Shown here: positions 52,980-63,804 of the stretch, piece by piece | Numbering within the stretch: position 1 is the stretch's first letter | How the letters are laid out: each line of letters begins with the position of its first letter | Source of the DNA: Herbaspirillum sp. | GTDB lineage: Bacteria > Pseudomonadota > Gammaproteobacteria > Burkholderiales > Burkholderiaceae_D | Assembly: GCA_028292625.1 (NCBI GenBank) | Contig: JAQGLY010000038.1 | Span: 17,590-81,589 of the forward strand | Length of the DNA: 64,000 bases | Reading direction: 5' to 3' | Notes under the pieces: generated by a model | Database searches by the model: none | What the model was told of the DNA's origin: nothing | Seen by the model: only the letters and a program-made list of their open reading frames with translations | Program-made: the position numbers and the translations under genes

Positions 52980-53065
52980 TGCGTTCTTCTGAATTTGCGT
53001 AATCGCAGGCCAGCCGATGAGCGGGTCATCGGCCAGTTCGAATATAGGGAAATCAGGGGAAATTA

Positions 53066-55639
53066 ATGCAAAAAGTGTTGCAGGTGGAAGAGTTGCTGCC
53101 TTATATGCCGGGGGTAGCCTTGTGCGAGCGGTCCCTGCGTGAGTTGAATTTCGCCTGGCGGCTGATCGAGTCGACGGCAAAAATGGTGTGTCCCGTGGAA
53201 GCGAAGACCATATTGCCGACGATGAAGGTCACGCGCGACGGCTTCGGCAATCTCGAAAAGCAGCTGATCGCCAACCTGGTGCAGGAAAACATCACCAAAT
53301 CGGTGCGGGAGATGCAGTTCAAGGCACAGGTCATCATCGATATCGTGGTGCGCAATTTATTCGAACGCACCGCCGACGTCGGTTTTCTGGCGATGGACGA
53401 CGCCATTCGCGCCTTCATTCTGGATGGGCCGGGCGATCCCGCCGGCATTGTTCCACGGCTGCAGGCTTATCGCGATAAATACACCGTTTACGATGAAATC
53501 CTGATTCTGGATACCGAGGGCAGGGTGTTGGCGCATCTGGACGATACCAGTCCGGTGACGCAGTCCGGCGATCCCTTGATTGCACAGACGCTGAAGTCCG
53601 ATACCTATATCGAAACTTTCGGGCTATCCGATTTACGGCCCGCGGAGCAGCGCAGCCTCATCTATTCGCGCAAGATCACGCATCCGGAGAGCGGCGAAGC
53701 GATCGGCGTGCTGTGCCTCTGTTTTCCGATCGCGGTGGAAATGGCGGGGGTATTCGCCAATCTGCGCAAGGCCGACGACCGTTCCGTCATGCTGATGCTC
53801 GATGGCGAAGGGTATGTCATCGCCAGCAGCGACGCCGATCATATTCCGGCGGGCCGGCGGCTGCCGTTGGCGCTCGACGGCGCGCATGAAACCGTGTCGT
53901 ATGCCGGACGTGAATACTTTGCCAAAACATGCGCGGCGCAAAATTATCAGGGCTACGGCGGCCCCGGATGGCTGGGCCACGTCATGATCCCTTGCGAAAC
54001 CGCCTTCCGGCATCGCAATGCCGACGCCCTGTCCGGCTACGACGAGGGTACCTTGGCCGGCGTCATGTCGCATGCAAAAACCTTTTGCCCTCCGCTGCAC
54101 GATGTGACGGAAAAGGCCGAATCGATCAATCTGTCGCTGCGCCGTGTCGTATGGAACGGCAAAATCATGTCGGCCGGCCAGGACGGCGATTTGCTGAGAC
54201 TGAAGTCGATTTTGCAGGAAATCAGTCAGACCGGGGATGACACCAACCGCATTTTCAAAGACTCGATACACGATCTGTATGCGACAGTTATCTCATCCGG
54301 GCTGCAGGATTTGACGTTTATTTCGCGCTTGATGGTCGATTTGATGGACAGGAATCTGTACGAGCGCGCCAACGATTGCCGATGGTGGGCCTTGACGCCG
54401 GATATCCGGCGCGTGATGGCCGCCAGATCGCATATCGAGCAGGATCGGCAGAGCATCGTACCAACGCTGGAAGCGATCAATGCCTTGTATACCGCCTATG
54501 CAAGATTGGTGGTGTTCGACGTGAACGGCGCGATTATTGCCGCCTCCGACCCCCGGCAGGAGGGCTTGGACATCATCGGCAGCGCGATGGACCCGGCGCT
54601 GGTCCGCAAAACGCTGTCATTGCCGGACAGCCAGGCGTATTGCGTATCCGCATTCGAACCCAGCCATTTGTATGGCGGCCGCCCGACTTATATTTATTGC
54701 GCGGCGATCTATCATCCTGACCAGAGCGGGCGCGTCACGGGCGGCATCGGCATTGTGTTCGATGCGGAGCCGGAATTCAGAAACATGCTGTCGTCATCGC
54801 TGCCGGAGCACGAGGGCGCGTTCGCCGCCTATACCGACCGCGCGGGACAAGTCATTTCCAGCACCCATGCCGACTACCCGGTCGGCAGTGTGCTGCGGCC
54901 GGCGGCGTCGATGATGGAAGACGGCAACGGCGTCGGCGCGGCGCGCGTTCTGGTGCTGGACGGTCGATACATGATGGCCGGGCACACTGTCACCTTCGGC
55001 TACCGCGAATTCAAAAATACCGACGATTATCGGAATGACCTGATTGGCATGGTGTTCGTGCCGATTGGGGAGCAGACCCGGATCGGCGCGGTCGACGAAC
55101 GCGCGTCGTATGCAAATGCCGCTGTGAAACAGGACGCGGCGGTCCGGGAGTTCGGGACCGTCCTGATCGACGACGACGTGTTCGCGTTGCCGGCAAGCGA
55201 CGTGGTCGAGGCCATCGAAGCAGGCCGCATGCATTCCGCTTCGACCCTGAAGCCGCTGATCGCGGGCATATTGAACTATCAGGATACGAGCGGCCAACCG
55301 ACCGCATTCGTGCCCGTGGTCGATTTGCGTTACCTGATGAATCCGAACTCCCGGCATTCCAGCGAACTGGGCGAAATCGTGATTGTGCGGCGCGGCAGGC
55401 ACAAGCTGGGCTTATTGATCGGCAGCCTGCTCGATGTGCTGGAGTTCGGCGACGATCAAATCGAACCGCCGCTGAAGCTGATCAATCAGAAAAATTACAT
55501 CTGCAATCTGATTAAAACCGGGAATCGCAATTTGATGATTCAGGTAATCGACGTGGAAAAAATCTTTAAGGTGGTGTTCGAGGAAGATGCCGGGCTGTAC
55601 CGTCGCGTGCAAGGAGAGATCAACACTTTGGCGGGATGA
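53066..55639 (+). CDS. Double cache-like sensor with C-terminal CheW domain
   Basis: The 857-residue protein has no membrane segments or signal peptide. Two related sensor modules (about residues 95-325 and 428-690) share NLFERTADVGFLA/NLYERANDCRWWA, a run of about 20 residues of linker before an aligned ILDTEGRVLAHLDD-like strand, and look like tandem PAS/cache folds. The last 160 residues (from about 696) resemble a CheW domain, as FGTVLIDDDVFALPASDVVE and the VPVVDLRYLM strand show. It would therefore connect ligand sensing to the chemotaxis kinase complex in the cytoplasm. Start has AGGGGA upstream. It is adjacent to the catabolic island and has a sigma-54 element. Confidence 0.82.
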   Translation: MQKVLQVEELLPYMPGVALCERSLRELNFAWRLIESTAKMVCPVEAKTILPTMKVTRDGFGNLEKQLIANLVQENITKSVREMQFKAQVIIDIVVRNLFERTADVGFLAMDDAIRAFILDGPGDPAGIVPRLQAYRDKYTVYDEILILDTEGRVLAHLDDTSPVTQSGDPLIAQTLKSDTYIETFGLSDLRPAEQRSLIYSRKITHPESGEAIGVLCLCFPIAVEMAGVFANLRKADDRSVMLMLDGEGYVIASSDADHIPAGRRLPLALDGAHETVSYAGREYFAKTCAAQNYQGYGGPGWLGHVMIPCETAFRHRNADALSGYDEGTLAGVMSHAKTFCPPLHDVTEKAESINLSLRRVVWNGKIMSAGQDGDLLRLKSILQEISQTGDDTNRIFKDSIHDLYATVISSGLQDLTFISRLMVDLMDRNLYERANDCRWWALTPDIRRVMAARSHIEQDRQSIVPTLEAINALYTAYARLVVFDVNGAIIAASDPRQEGLDIIGSAMDPALVRKTLSLPDSQAYCVSAFEPSHLYGGRPTYIYCAAIYHPDQSGRVTGGIGIVFDAEPEFRNMLSSSLPEHEGAFAAYTDRAGQVISSTHADYPVGSVLRPAASMMEDGNGVGAARVLVLDGRYMMAGHTVTFGYREFKNTDDYRNDLIGMVFVPIGEQTRIGAVDERASYANAAVKQDAAVREFGTVLIDDDVFALPASDVVEAIEAGRMHSASTLKPLIAGILNYQDTSGQPTAFVPVVDLRYLMNPNSRHSSELGEIVIVRRGRHKLGLLIGSLLDVLEFGDDQIEPPLKLINQKNYICNLIKTGNRNLMIQVIDVEKIFKVVFEEDAGLYRRVQGEINTLAG

Positions 55640-55709
55640 ACGTCGCCGGCGCGATAAAACGAATTGCCGATAGCGCTGTCGATCAGGTTTCAACCCTGGA
55701 AAATGATCT

Positions 55710-56615
55710 ATGGCAAACATCTACATCGGCATCTCCGGCTGGCGTTATGCGCCATGGCGCGGGGTGTTTTATCCGGATGACTTGCGGCAGGCGGACGAGC
55801 TGGCGTTCGCGTCGCGCGCATTGCCGACGATCGAACTCAACGGCTCGTTTTACGCGCTGCAGCGGCCGGAAAGCTACGCCGCCTGGTATGAGGCCACGCC
55901 GCCGGGCTTCGTCTTCAGTCATAAAGGCAATCGCTACATTACCCATATCAAGCGCCTGCGCGATATCGAAGGGCCGCTGGCGAACGTATTCGCGTCCGGC
56001 GTCTTCAATCTGCGCGAAAAACTCGGTCCGTTCCTGTGGCAATTCCCGCCCAGCTTTCGTTACGACGCCGAGCTGACAGAGCATTTTCTGAGTCTGCTGC
56101 CGCCCGATACGGAGCAGGCGCTGGAACTGGCGCGCCATTGCGAGCCGCGCATAAAAAATCACAGCGCGCTGGACATCGACAAGAAGCGCAAGCTGCGCCA
56201 CGCGATGGAAATCCGCAACGACAGTTTCATCGACGAATCTTTCATCCGGCTGTTACGCAAATACAAGGTGGCGCTGGTGGTGGCGGACACAGCCGGAAAA
56301 TGGCCGTACCGGGAAGACGTGACCTCGGATTTCATGTACTTGCGCCTGCATGGCGAGAAGGAGTTGTATGCCAGCGGTTATACCGAGCAGTCCCTGGCCC
56401 GCTGGGCCGACCGCATCCGCGCGTGGAGCGAGGGATCGCAACCGGCGGACGCCGAACGGATTTCCGACGCCGAGCCGCCGAAGCGCGGCAGCCGTGATGT
56501 CTATTGCTATTTCGATAACGACATCAAGGTCAAGGCGCCGTTCGATGCGCGCAGACTGATCGACAAGTTGGGGCTGAAATGCGATTTGACGCCGTTCGGC
56601 CCTAGCGGACCGTAA
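55710..56615 (+). CDS. DUF72 domain-containing protein (YecE-like)
   Basis: The 301-residue protein has the DUF72 TIM-barrel start IYIGISGWRYAPWRGVFYP, the ELNGSFYALQ strand, SHKGNRYITH and GPFLWQFPPSF, and the late YLRLHG and CYFDND segments. The family has no established biochemical role. It lies 70 bases after the chemosensor gene on the same strand; linkage to it is possible but not shown. Confidence 0.85.
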   Translation: MANIYIGISGWRYAPWRGVFYPDDLRQADELAFASRALPTIELNGSFYALQRPESYAAWYEATPPGFVFSHKGNRYITHIKRLRDIEGPLANVFASGVFNLREKLGPFLWQFPPSFRYDAELTEHFLSLLPPDTEQALELARHCEPRIKNHSALDIDKKRKLRHAMEIRNDSFIDESFIRLLRKYKVALVVADTAGKWPYREDVTSDFMYLRLHGEKELYASGYTEQSLARWADRIRAWSEGSQPADAERISDAEPPKRGSRDVYCYFDNDIKVKAPFDARRLIDKLGLKCDLTPFGPSGP

Positions 56616-56865
56616 CAGTTGAATTGGCGTCTTTACATGAATTTACCTTTTTGGGCTGCCCGCATGAAATCTCCGGCCGCAAACAAGCGCCGTCAAATCG
56701 ATACCGCCATACAGAACGATTGCCAGGGAGGACGCCGGTTTTTGAGTCCAATCGCAGCCCCGGCATCTTGTCGATTCCGGCGCGGCATGGTACAAGTATT
56801 TTGAAATTAAGAACGCGGTTTCGTATACCGGAACCATTGAGACCACCTTCCTGCCAGTAGGATTC

Positions 56866-57468
56866 ATGATGCAGCCCATAGAAGAAACCGTCGCCTCTTC
56901 CGAAGCGTCACCACCCTCTGTTTCCCCCGTGAACAGTCAACCGAAGGTGCCGTTGCGGGAGCTGTTTACCACCTTCGTCCGCGTCGGATTGACCTCGTTC
57001 GGCGGCAGTACCCAGGCCTGGGTGTACCGCGCCATTGTCGAACAAAGGGGCTGGCTCAACGATGAGGAATTCCTGTCCTGCACGGCTGTATCGCAAATTC
57101 TGCCCGGCGCCAATCCGGTCAATATCTCCCTGTATGTGGGACAGATGGTGCGCGGCTGGCCCGGCGCGCTGGCGGCGGCGCTCGGCATGGTGATGCCGGC
57201 GTTTTGCGTGGTGATGATCATGGGGCTGGTGTATGCGCAGCTGTCGGGATTTCCGCTGACGCATTTCCTGTTGTTCGGCGTGGCTACCGCCGGCGTCGGG
57301 GCGACGTTCGCGGCCGGCGTCAAGGTAGGTTCGCGGATGGAGCGCCATTGGTTGCGTTATGTGATGGCGGGAGCGGCATTCGTGGCGGTCGGATTGCTGC
57401 ATTGGCCGATGGTGCCGGTGGTGGCCGTACTGGCGCCGGTAAGTGTGATTCTGGCTTTGTGGAGCTGA
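56866..57468 (+). CDS. chrA: Chromate transporter, N-terminal-half type (split ChrA)
   Basis: The 200-residue protein has the ChrA half-domain: GLTSFGGSTQAW near residue 45, FLSCTAVSQILPGANPVNIS near residue 68, and five to six membrane segments. In split systems two such short proteins replace the full-length ChrA. It exports chromate, or sulfate-like anions, across the inner membrane. The partner gene follows after two bases. The 250 bases upstream hold no gene I can support. Confidence 0.9.
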   Translation: MMQPIEETVASSEASPPSVSPVNSQPKVPLRELFTTFVRVGLTSFGGSTQAWVYRAIVEQRGWLNDEEFLSCTAVSQILPGANPVNISLYVGQMVRGWPGALAAALGMVMPAFCVVMIMGLVYAQLSGFPLTHFLLFGVATAGVGATFAAGVKVGSRMERHWLRYVMAGAAFVAVGLLHWPMVPVVAVLAPVSVILALWS

Positions 57469-57470
57469 GC

Positions 57471-58007
57471 ATGGATATGGATAGCCTGTTGTGGAAACTG
57501 GTTCTGGTATTTGCGCCGTTGTCGGTGCTGTCGTTCGGCGGCGGCCAGGTGATCGTGTCCGATATTCAATTGCAGACGGTCCAGGTGCATCACTGGCTCA
57601 CCAACCAGCAGTTTGCCGATCTGTTCGCCATTTCGCGCGCCGCGCCCGGCCCGAGCACCCTGATTTCGTCGCTGATCGGCTACCAGATCAGCGGTTTTAT
57701 CGGCGCGATAGTGGCGACGCTGGCGATGTATATCCCTTCGTCGACCGTGTTCGTGATCACCACCAGCCTGTGGCACCGCCATCATGGTTCGCGCTGGCGC
57801 ATCGCGATAGAGCGTGGTCTGGCGCCGATTGCGGTAGGGCTGATTTTCGCCAGTGCGATCGTGGTGTTGCAGGCGATTCATATCGGCGTGCTCGGATGGT
57901 GTTCGACGCTGGCGTCGGCGCTGCTGCTTTATTTCACCAAGATCAATCCATATCTGTTGATGCTGGCGGTGGCGCTGTTTTATACGGCGGTGTTTTTTCT
58001 GAAGTGA
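57471..58007 (+). CDS. chrA: Chromate transporter, C-terminal-half type (split ChrA)
   Basis: The 178-residue protein has LSFGGGQVIV near residue 18 and ISRAAPGPSTLISSLIGYQ near residue 55, the same half-domain signature as its neighbour, with inverted membrane orientation expected. Start 57471 is chosen because the longer frame upstream is a shadow of the first half. It should pair with the preceding protein. It ends 31 bases from the convergent Lhr gene. Confidence 0.9.
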   Translation: MDMDSLLWKLVLVFAPLSVLSFGGGQVIVSDIQLQTVQVHHWLTNQQFADLFAISRAAPGPSTLISSLIGYQISGFIGAIVATLAMYIPSSTVFVITTSLWHRHHGSRWRIAIERGLAPIAVGLIFASAIVVLQAIHIGVLGWCSTLASALLLYFTKINPYLLMLAVALFYTAVFFLK

Positions 58008-58038
58008 CGCCACATCGCGGCGGCCTTATAGCCGGCGC

Positions 58039-61000
58039 TTATCTGCCTTGATTGCGGACGAGCGCCGCGCGCACCCGCTCCCTGTCGCCGGCCTTCAGTT
58101 CGACCGCAGGGTGCGTCTTGCCCGCGATCATGGTCGCGACCGCAATCCCATCGAGAAACACTATCCGGTTACCTGCCAGCGCCGGGACTTTGTCCCCGGG
58201 CAGCAGCGTGCCGGCCAGATTCAGCGGATCGACGCCCGAAATGCAGACCAGACTGCCATCGTCGGGCCGCCGCCGCACTTCGCGCAGCAGCGGAATCGCT
58301 TCCGGCAACGCGAATTGTTCGCCGGACAGACCGGTGACGAAACGTCCGCCGCGAATATCGCCGCGCGCCTCCAGCCGGTGAAACACCGGCAGTAGCTCGC
58401 GCCAGGGCGGCAGCCATTCCGGCTCCCGTTCCAGCAAGCGCCAGAAGACCACGCCGTAACGGCGCAGCAAGGTCCGCGCGATATGTTCCAGCACCTGCGG
58501 ATCGGTGCGCGATTTCCTGCCGGGCGCCGGCGATGCCGCGGTATCGGCAGCGCCGGCGGCATTGCCGTCCGGGTTATCGCCGCGCCGCAGCGGCGCCCAG
58601 CGGCCGGTTTCCTCCATGCTGGCGGGGACGGCTCTGCCGCGCCGCCGATGGCGCTCGTGCGTGGCGCGTTTGGCCGCCGGCAACAATAGCGCACGCAGCC
58701 CGGCAAAGCCGTCGGCGTTGACCAGCCCGGCCGATACCAGCTCGCCCAATGCGTTTTCCAGTTCCGTCTGCAGCAGGCGCGACTCCGTCAGCAATTCATC
58801 GAAGAACATCGCGCCGTCGCGCAATAGCGCGTCGTACACGCGGCGCGTGCGCGCCGACAGCTCGATCGCCTGGTCCGAATTCGGCAGTGCATTCCAGATG
58901 TTCAAGTGCCGTCGCGGCAGCAGGACGATCGGCGTGGAGCGCACCGGGCCGCCCCCGGCGCGCGGCTGTTTTGCGATGCGCGTCCAGACCACTTTGCCGG
59001 CGCGGCACAGATCGTCCAGCCACGACGGCGAATAATCGCTCAGTCTGGCCGGCAGCACGTCGCTTTCCCACGCGCCGGCGGCGGTTTCGAATCCTTCCAG
59101 CTGGGCCAGAATGTCCGGCAGCGCATCCGGGCCGCGCCGCTGCGCGTCGGGCGTCAAATGCTGCCAGTCGAACAGAAAGCGCATGAAATCGCGGCGTTCC
59201 ACCGGTTCGACTTCACGGCGCAGGCGCTTGATCGTATAGCGGTGGATGCGCGCCAGCAGATGCCGCTCGCACCATTCTTCCACGCCGGCGCCCGGCGTGA
59301 AACGGCCGCGCATCACATAGCCTTCGGTTTCCAGGCGGACCAGGGCGGACATCACGGCGCTGTCCGGCAGCCCCAGCGTTTGCGCGATGGCCGGCAGGGT
59401 CTGCGGTCCCAATCCGCTCAGCCTGGCGCGCACGATCTCGACGATCGCGTCGTCGCTTTCCCACACGCCGCGATAGTCTTCCGGAATTTGCAAGACCGGT
59501 ACCGGCTCGGCTTGCGGATACACTGCCTGCAGACAGGTCAGCCGCTCGACAGGGGTCCATAAAACGCCGCCCGCCGCCGTCCGCACCCGCGTCGCGCGGC
59601 CGCCGCGCGCCAGCGCCGCCAGCCATGCCGGCCAATCCGCTTCCGGGCCGGCTGGCGCCTGCGCTTCGCTTTCCGTTATGCAAGCCAGCGTCATCAGCGC
59701 CTCATGCATTTCGTCGACGTTGCGCGCATCCGGCCACGCTTCCGCGCGGACCGCGGCGATCGCCTCCACGTCCAGCGCGCCCAGATCGTCGCCGGCGGCG
59801 GGATCGGTCCAGCGCCGGTTCATCACTGCCTGCGTGCGGCGTTCTTCCAGCGGCGCGTCGTCGAGATACGCGTACGGCCGCGCATTCAGAATTTCCATCG
59901 CCAGCGGCGACGGCGCCGGCAGATCGCGCGCAATCAGCGCGATGCTTCCTGCTTCTATGCGCCTGAGCAGCGCCAGCCAGCCTTCGCTGTCCATCGCTTC
60001 GTGCAGGCAGTCGTCCAGCGTTTGCTCGACCAGCGGATGCGACGGCAATTCGCGTTCGCCGCCGACGTTTTCCTGGCAGGCCGCCTGATCCGGAAACACC
60101 GCCGCCAGCAGATCGTCGCTTTTCATGCGCTGCAATTGCGGCGCGACCTTGCGGCCGCCGGCATAGCGCGGCAGCGCCAGTGCGGTGGTGGCGTTCCAGC
60201 GCCAGCGCACATTGAACAGCGGGGCATTGAGCAAGGCCTGGATCAGCACCTGTTCGGCCGTGGCCGAGCGCAGATAGCGCCAGACTTCGTCCAGCGGGAA
60301 ACTATGGCCGGTCGACAGCGACAACACGATGGCATCCTCGGTGGCCGCGGCCTGCAATTCGAAATTGAAGGTGCGGCAAAAGCGCTTGCGCAAGGCCAGC
60401 CCCCAAGCGCGATTGATGCGGCTGCCGAACGGCGAATGCAGCACCAGTTGCATGCCGCCGGATTCGTCGAAGAAGCGCTCCATCGCCAGCGTGTCCTGGG
60501 TCGGCAGCACGCCGAGCGCGGCGCGGGTTTGCGCCAGGTATTCGACGATCTGGCGCGCCGCTTCGTCGTCGATGCCGACATGCGCCACCAGCCAGGCAAT
60601 GGCGGCGTCCAGCGCCGGCGCCTTGCCGGCGCCGAGCAGCAGATCGATCTGCTTGCGCAGCCGCGCCACGCCCGCCGACAATTCGTCGCTGCGGCCCGGC
60701 GCTTCGCCCAGCCAGAACGGGATGTTCGGCGCCGCGCCATGCGCATCTTCGACGCGTACGCGGCCGGTTTCGACGCGCAGGATGCGATAAGAAGTATTCC
60801 CCAGCTGGAACACGTCGCCGGCCAGGCTTTCGACGGCGAAGTCTTCATTGACGGTGCCGATGGATTGCCCTTGCGGCTCCAGGATCACCGCATAGTCGGC
60901 GTTGTCCGGAATCGTGCCGCCGGACGTCACCGCGGTCAGTTTTGCGCCGCGTCTGCAGCGCAATACGCCGGCCACTGTATCGCGGTGCAGATAGGCGCCG

Positions 61001-62430
61001 CGCACGCCGTAGCGCCCGGCATAGCCCTCGGCCAGCATCCGCAGGACCGCGTCGTAATGCGCGCGGTCGAGTTGCGCGTAAGGCTCGGCGCGACGCACCA
61101 GCGCGAACAGCGCGTCTTCGCTCCATTCGCGGCAGGCGACCTCGGCCACGATCTGCTGCGCCAGCACGTCCAGCGGCGCGCGCGGAATCCGCAGCAGGTC
61201 GAGCTCGCCGCGGCGGACGCAATCGAGCAGCGCCGCGCATTCGATCAGGTCGTCGCGCGAAGTCGGAAACAAGCGTCCCTTCGGCGTGCCGCCCACCTGG
61301 TGTCCGGAACGTCCCACGCGCTGCAGCAGCGCCGCGATGCTGCGCGGCGAACCGACCTGGCAGACCAGATCGACGTCGCCGATATCGATGCCCAGCTCCA
61401 GCGAAGCGGTGGCGATCAATACCTGCAGGTCGCCGCGCTTGAGCCGCTGTTCGGCATCCAGCCGGTACTCCTTGGCCAGACTGCCGTGATGCGCGGCGAC
61501 CGCCGGCGTGCCCAGCCGCTCGCCCAGATGCCGCGCAATGCGTTCGGCCATGCGCCGCGTATTCACAAAAATCAGCGTGGTACGGTGCAATACCGCCAGT
61601 TCCGCCATTCGGTCGTAGACCCGTTCCCATACCTCGTTGGACATTACCGCTTCCATCGGCACGGGCGGCAATTCCAGCGCCAGATCGCGGCGCCGCACAT
61701 GGCCAATATCGACGATGGCGCAATCGCCGCCGCCGGCGCTGCCGTCGCCTGTTCCGACCAGGAATCGCGCCACCGCGTCCAGCGGCTTTTGCGTGGCCGA
61801 CAGGCCGATGCGCACCGGCCGTTGCGCGCACAAGGCATCCAGCCGTTCCAGGCTGAGCGCGAGATGGCTGCCGCGCTTGCCGCCGGCCACTGCGTGGATT
61901 TCATCGACGATGACTGTGCGCGTATCGGCCAGCATCGTGCGCCCGCTGTCCGAGCCGAGCAGCACATACAGCGATTCCGGCGTGGTGACCAGGATGTGCG
62001 GCGCCCGCTTGCGCATCGCCTGCCGTTCCTGTTGCGGCGTATCGCCGGTGCGCACCGCGGTGCGGATGCCGTGATCGGGCAGGCCCATCCGCGCCAGTTC
62101 GGCCGAGATGCCCTCCAGCGGCGCCTGCAGATTGATGCGGATGTCGTTGGACAAGGCTTTCAGCGGAGAAACGTAAATCACGGTGGTGGCGTCCGGCAGC
62201 AGGCCATCGTGCGCGATGCTGGCGCGCACCAGCCGGTCGATGGCGGCCAGAAAGGCAGTCAGGGTTTTGCCGGACCCGGTAGGCGCGGCGACCAGCGTGG
62301 GGCGGCCGCTGCGGATGGTCGGCCAGGCTTGTTGCTGGGCTTGCGTCGCCGCGGGGAAGGCGCCGCGGAACCAGGCGGCCACCGCGGGATGGAAGCCGTC
62401 CAGGACCTCGACGGGGCAGGAGAGTGTCAT
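58039..62430 (-). CDS. lhr: ATP-dependent helicase of the Lhr family
   Basis: The 1463-residue protein is a superfamily 2 helicase. Motif [13 protein letters not shown] near residue 50, motif II DEIH near residue 175, SAT motif and a helicase C-terminal domain (QRVGRSGHQ near residue 375) are followed by winged-helix and Lhr-specific C-terminal regions. Its length fits the full Lhr type. It acts in DNA repair or RNA-DNA unwinding. No ligase or phosphoesterase partner gene is next to it, so it is not the short ligase-associated form. Start 62430 is the first Met before the conserved HPAVAAWF region. Confidence 0.93.
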   Translation of the reverse strand: MTLSCPVEVLDGFHPAVAAWFRGAFPAATQAQQQAWPTIRSGRPTLVAAPTGSGKTLTAFLAAIDRLVRASIAHDGLLPDATTVIYVSPLKALSNDIRINLQAPLEGISAELARMGLPDHGIRTAVRTGDTPQQERQAMRKRAPHILVTTPESLYVLLGSDSGRTMLADTRTVIVDEIHAVAGGKRGSHLALSLERLDALCAQRPVRIGLSATQKPLDAVARFLVGTGDGSAGGGDCAIVDIGHVRRRDLALELPPVPMEAVMSNEVWERVYDRMAELAVLHRTTLIFVNTRRMAERIARHLGERLGTPAVAAHHGSLAKEYRLDAEQRLKRGDLQVLIATASLELGIDIGDVDLVCQVGSPRSIAALLQRVGRSGHQVGGTPKGRLFPTSRDDLIECAALLDCVRRGELDLLRIPRAPLDVLAQQIVAEVACREWSEDALFALVRRAEPYAQLDRAHYDAVLRMLAEGYAGRYGVRGAYLHRDTVAGVLRCRRGAKLTAVTSGGTIPDNADYAVILEPQGQSIGTVNEDFAVESLAGDVFQLGNTSYRILRVETGRVRVEDAHGAAPNIPFWLGEAPGRSDELSAGVARLRKQIDLLLGAGKAPALDAAIAWLVAHVGIDDEAARQIVEYLAQTRAALGVLPTQDTLAMERFFDESGGMQLVLHSPFGSRINRAWGLALRKRFCRTFNFELQAAATEDAIVLSLSTGHSFPLDEVWRYLRSATAEQVLIQALLNAPLFNVRWRWNATTALALPRYAGGRKVAPQLQRMKSDDLLAAVFPDQAACQENVGGERELPSHPLVEQTLDDCLHEAMDSEGWLALLRRIEAGSIALIARDLPAPSPLAMEILNARPYAYLDDAPLEERRTQAVMNRRWTDPAAGDDLGALDVEAIAAVRAEAWPDARNVDEMHEALMTLACITESEAQAPAGPEADWPAWLAALARGGRATRVRTAAGGVLWTPVERLTCLQAVYPQAEPVPVLQIPEDYRGVWESDDAIVEIVRARLSGLGPQTLPAIAQTLGLPDSAVMSALVRLETEGYVMRGRFTPGAGVEEWCERHLLARIHRYTIKRLRREVEPVERRDFMRFLFDWQHLTPDAQRRGPDALPDILAQLEGFETAAGAWESDVLPARLSDYSPSWLDDLCRAGKVVWTRIAKQPRAGGGPVRSTPIVLLPRRHLNIWNALPNSDQAIELSARTRRVYDALLRDGAMFFDELLTESRLLQTELENALGELVSAGLVNADGFAGLRALLLPAAKRATHERHRRRGRAVPASMEETGRWAPLRRGDNPDGNAAGAADTAASPAPGRKSRTDPQVLEHIARTLLRRYGVVFWRLLEREPEWLPPWRELLPVFHRLEARGDIRGGRFVTGLSGEQFALPEAIPLLREVRRRPDDGSLVCISGVDPLNLAGTLLPGDKVPALAGNRIVFLDGIAVATMIAGKTHPAVELKAGDRERVRAALVRNQGR

Positions 62431-62524
62431 AGCTTTCTACATGGGGACGGCCGGTGCAGGGGCAAGTAGGAAGATAGCATGCCAATTTGTAGGACTGTCT
62501 CGTCCATGCACTCCGTGAAAGGAA

Positions 62525-62556
62525 AAACGGCGACAAGCCTGCGCTTATCGCCGTTT
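62525..62556 (-). terminator. Rho-independent terminator after the solute-binding protein gene
   Basis: AAACGGCGA and TCGCCGTTT form a nine-base-pair stem with a further inner AGC/GCT pairing. On the minus strand it is followed by a run of T, 25 bases past the stop of the gene at 62581. Confidence 0.8.
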
Positions 62557-62580
62557 CTTTGTGCCGACACTTGCTGCGGC

Positions 62581-63636
62581 TTATTTCTTGCCCTGCAGCG
62601 TGTCGTTATAGATTTTGGTCCATTTTTCCATTTGATCCAGCGTCGTGACGGGATCTTCCAGCTTGATCTTGATCCCCTTCATCGGTGACGTCACCGTCGT
62701 ATTGGACGGCACATAATCCAGCCCGGCCATGATGGTTTGGCCCTCGGCCCCGAGCATATAGTCGTAAAACAGCATTGCCGCCGCCGGATGCGGAGCATGG
62801 CGCGCGATGCCGATGGCATTGGCGCGGGCGATCGCAGGTTCGATCACGAACCACTCGACCGGCGCACCCTTGCGTTTGGCCGCCACCGGCATGTAGTTGT
62901 AAGTCGTCAGCGCCAGCGGCACCTCGCCGGCCGCCACCAGATTGGTCAGCAAGGTATGCCCCTTGCGTACCGAAATGCCGTTTTGGGCGACGATATCCTG
63001 GAACAGCTTCAGACCCTGCGGTTGCCCCACCTGGGCCACCGCTTCGGCAAACCAGTCGAAATCGTCCGCTTCGATGCCCAGCTTGCCTTTCCACTTGGGA
63101 TCCAGCAGGTCCCGATAGCTCTTCGGCAGATCGGCTTTCTTGATCAGATTGGTGTTGTAGGCCTGCACCCATACGGTCAGCAAGGTCGACGCCCATTCGC
63201 GGTGCTTGGGGACGGCATTCGGCAACAAATCCTTGAACGCTGGCGAAGTGACCGGCTGCAGCACCTGTTCGCGATGCAGCGCTTCCATTTCCGGCGCGCC
63301 GATGTGAATCGCATCGACTTCATAGCGCTTGGCCGCGGTTTCCGTCAGGGAGCGTTGCAATACCTTATCGCTGCCGGAGCGCCATACAGTGACCTTGATG
63401 CCGTATTTTTTTTCGAAACCGGAGATCAGCGGAGGCAAATCCTTTTCCGCGAAAGAGGTGTAGAGCAGCAGCCCGCCTTCTTTTTTTGCGGCGGCCTCCA
63501 GTTTCTGCGCGCGGTCCGCGCCGGTGTAATTCAATAAGGACATGTCCTGCGCAAAGCCGGCGACTGGCGCAGCGGCGGCGATGGCGCCGATGGCCAGCGT
63601 CATGCACAGTCGTCGGATCAGGGATGTAATAGCCAT
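62581..63636 (-). CDS. Extracellular solute-binding protein (iron/thiamine-type ABC)
   Basis: The 351-residue periplasmic protein has a Sec signal peptide (about residues 1-30, ending GFAQDM) and a bacterial extracellular solute-binding fold, with GLLLYTSFAEKDLPPLISGFEKKYG near residue 57 (key LLLYTSF) and LDPKWKGKLGIE. The family binds ferric iron, thiamine, putrescine or other solutes. ATG at 63636 with GGAG seven bases upstream is chosen; a GTG at 63648 would add four residues. No permease or ATPase is next to it in the window. A terminator follows. Tie to the catabolic island is not indicated. Confidence 0.88.
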   Translation of the reverse strand: MAITSLIRRLCMTLAIGAIAAAAPVAGFAQDMSLLNYTGADRAQKLEAAAKKEGGLLLYTSFAEKDLPPLISGFEKKYGIKVTVWRSGSDKVLQRSLTETAAKRYEVDAIHIGAPEMEALHREQVLQPVTSPAFKDLLPNAVPKHREWASTLLTVWVQAYNTNLIKKADLPKSYRDLLDPKWKGKLGIEADDFDWFAEAVAQVGQPQGLKLFQDIVAQNGISVRKGHTLLTNLVAAGEVPLALTTYNYMPVAAKRKGAPVEWFVIEPAIARANAIGIARHAPHPAAAMLFYDYMLGAEGQTIMAGLDYVPSNTTVTSPMKGIKIKLEDPVTTLDQMEKWTKIYNDTLQGKK

Positions 63637-63804
63637 GAGGGTCTCCACTTTTTTGATTATGAGTACTGCGTTTGCCCGTCCATCGGTTCTTTGCCGATTT
63701 GCATGCTGGCGCCGGCGGCGGTGTTGGCGACCGCTGCCGGGGAGTTTATTACATGAATTGCCGAGCTGTTAATCGTTTAATAGTTGTGTGACGATTCGAA
63801 CAGT

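Noticed and set aside
56616..56865. Short open frames between the DUF72 and chromate transporter genes
   Set aside because: They have no ribosome sites, overlap each other in different frames and show no domain.
59704..62469. 921-codon plus-strand frame opposite the helicase
   Set aside because: High GC third-position bias creates long open antisense frames; the helicase on the other strand has full motifs.
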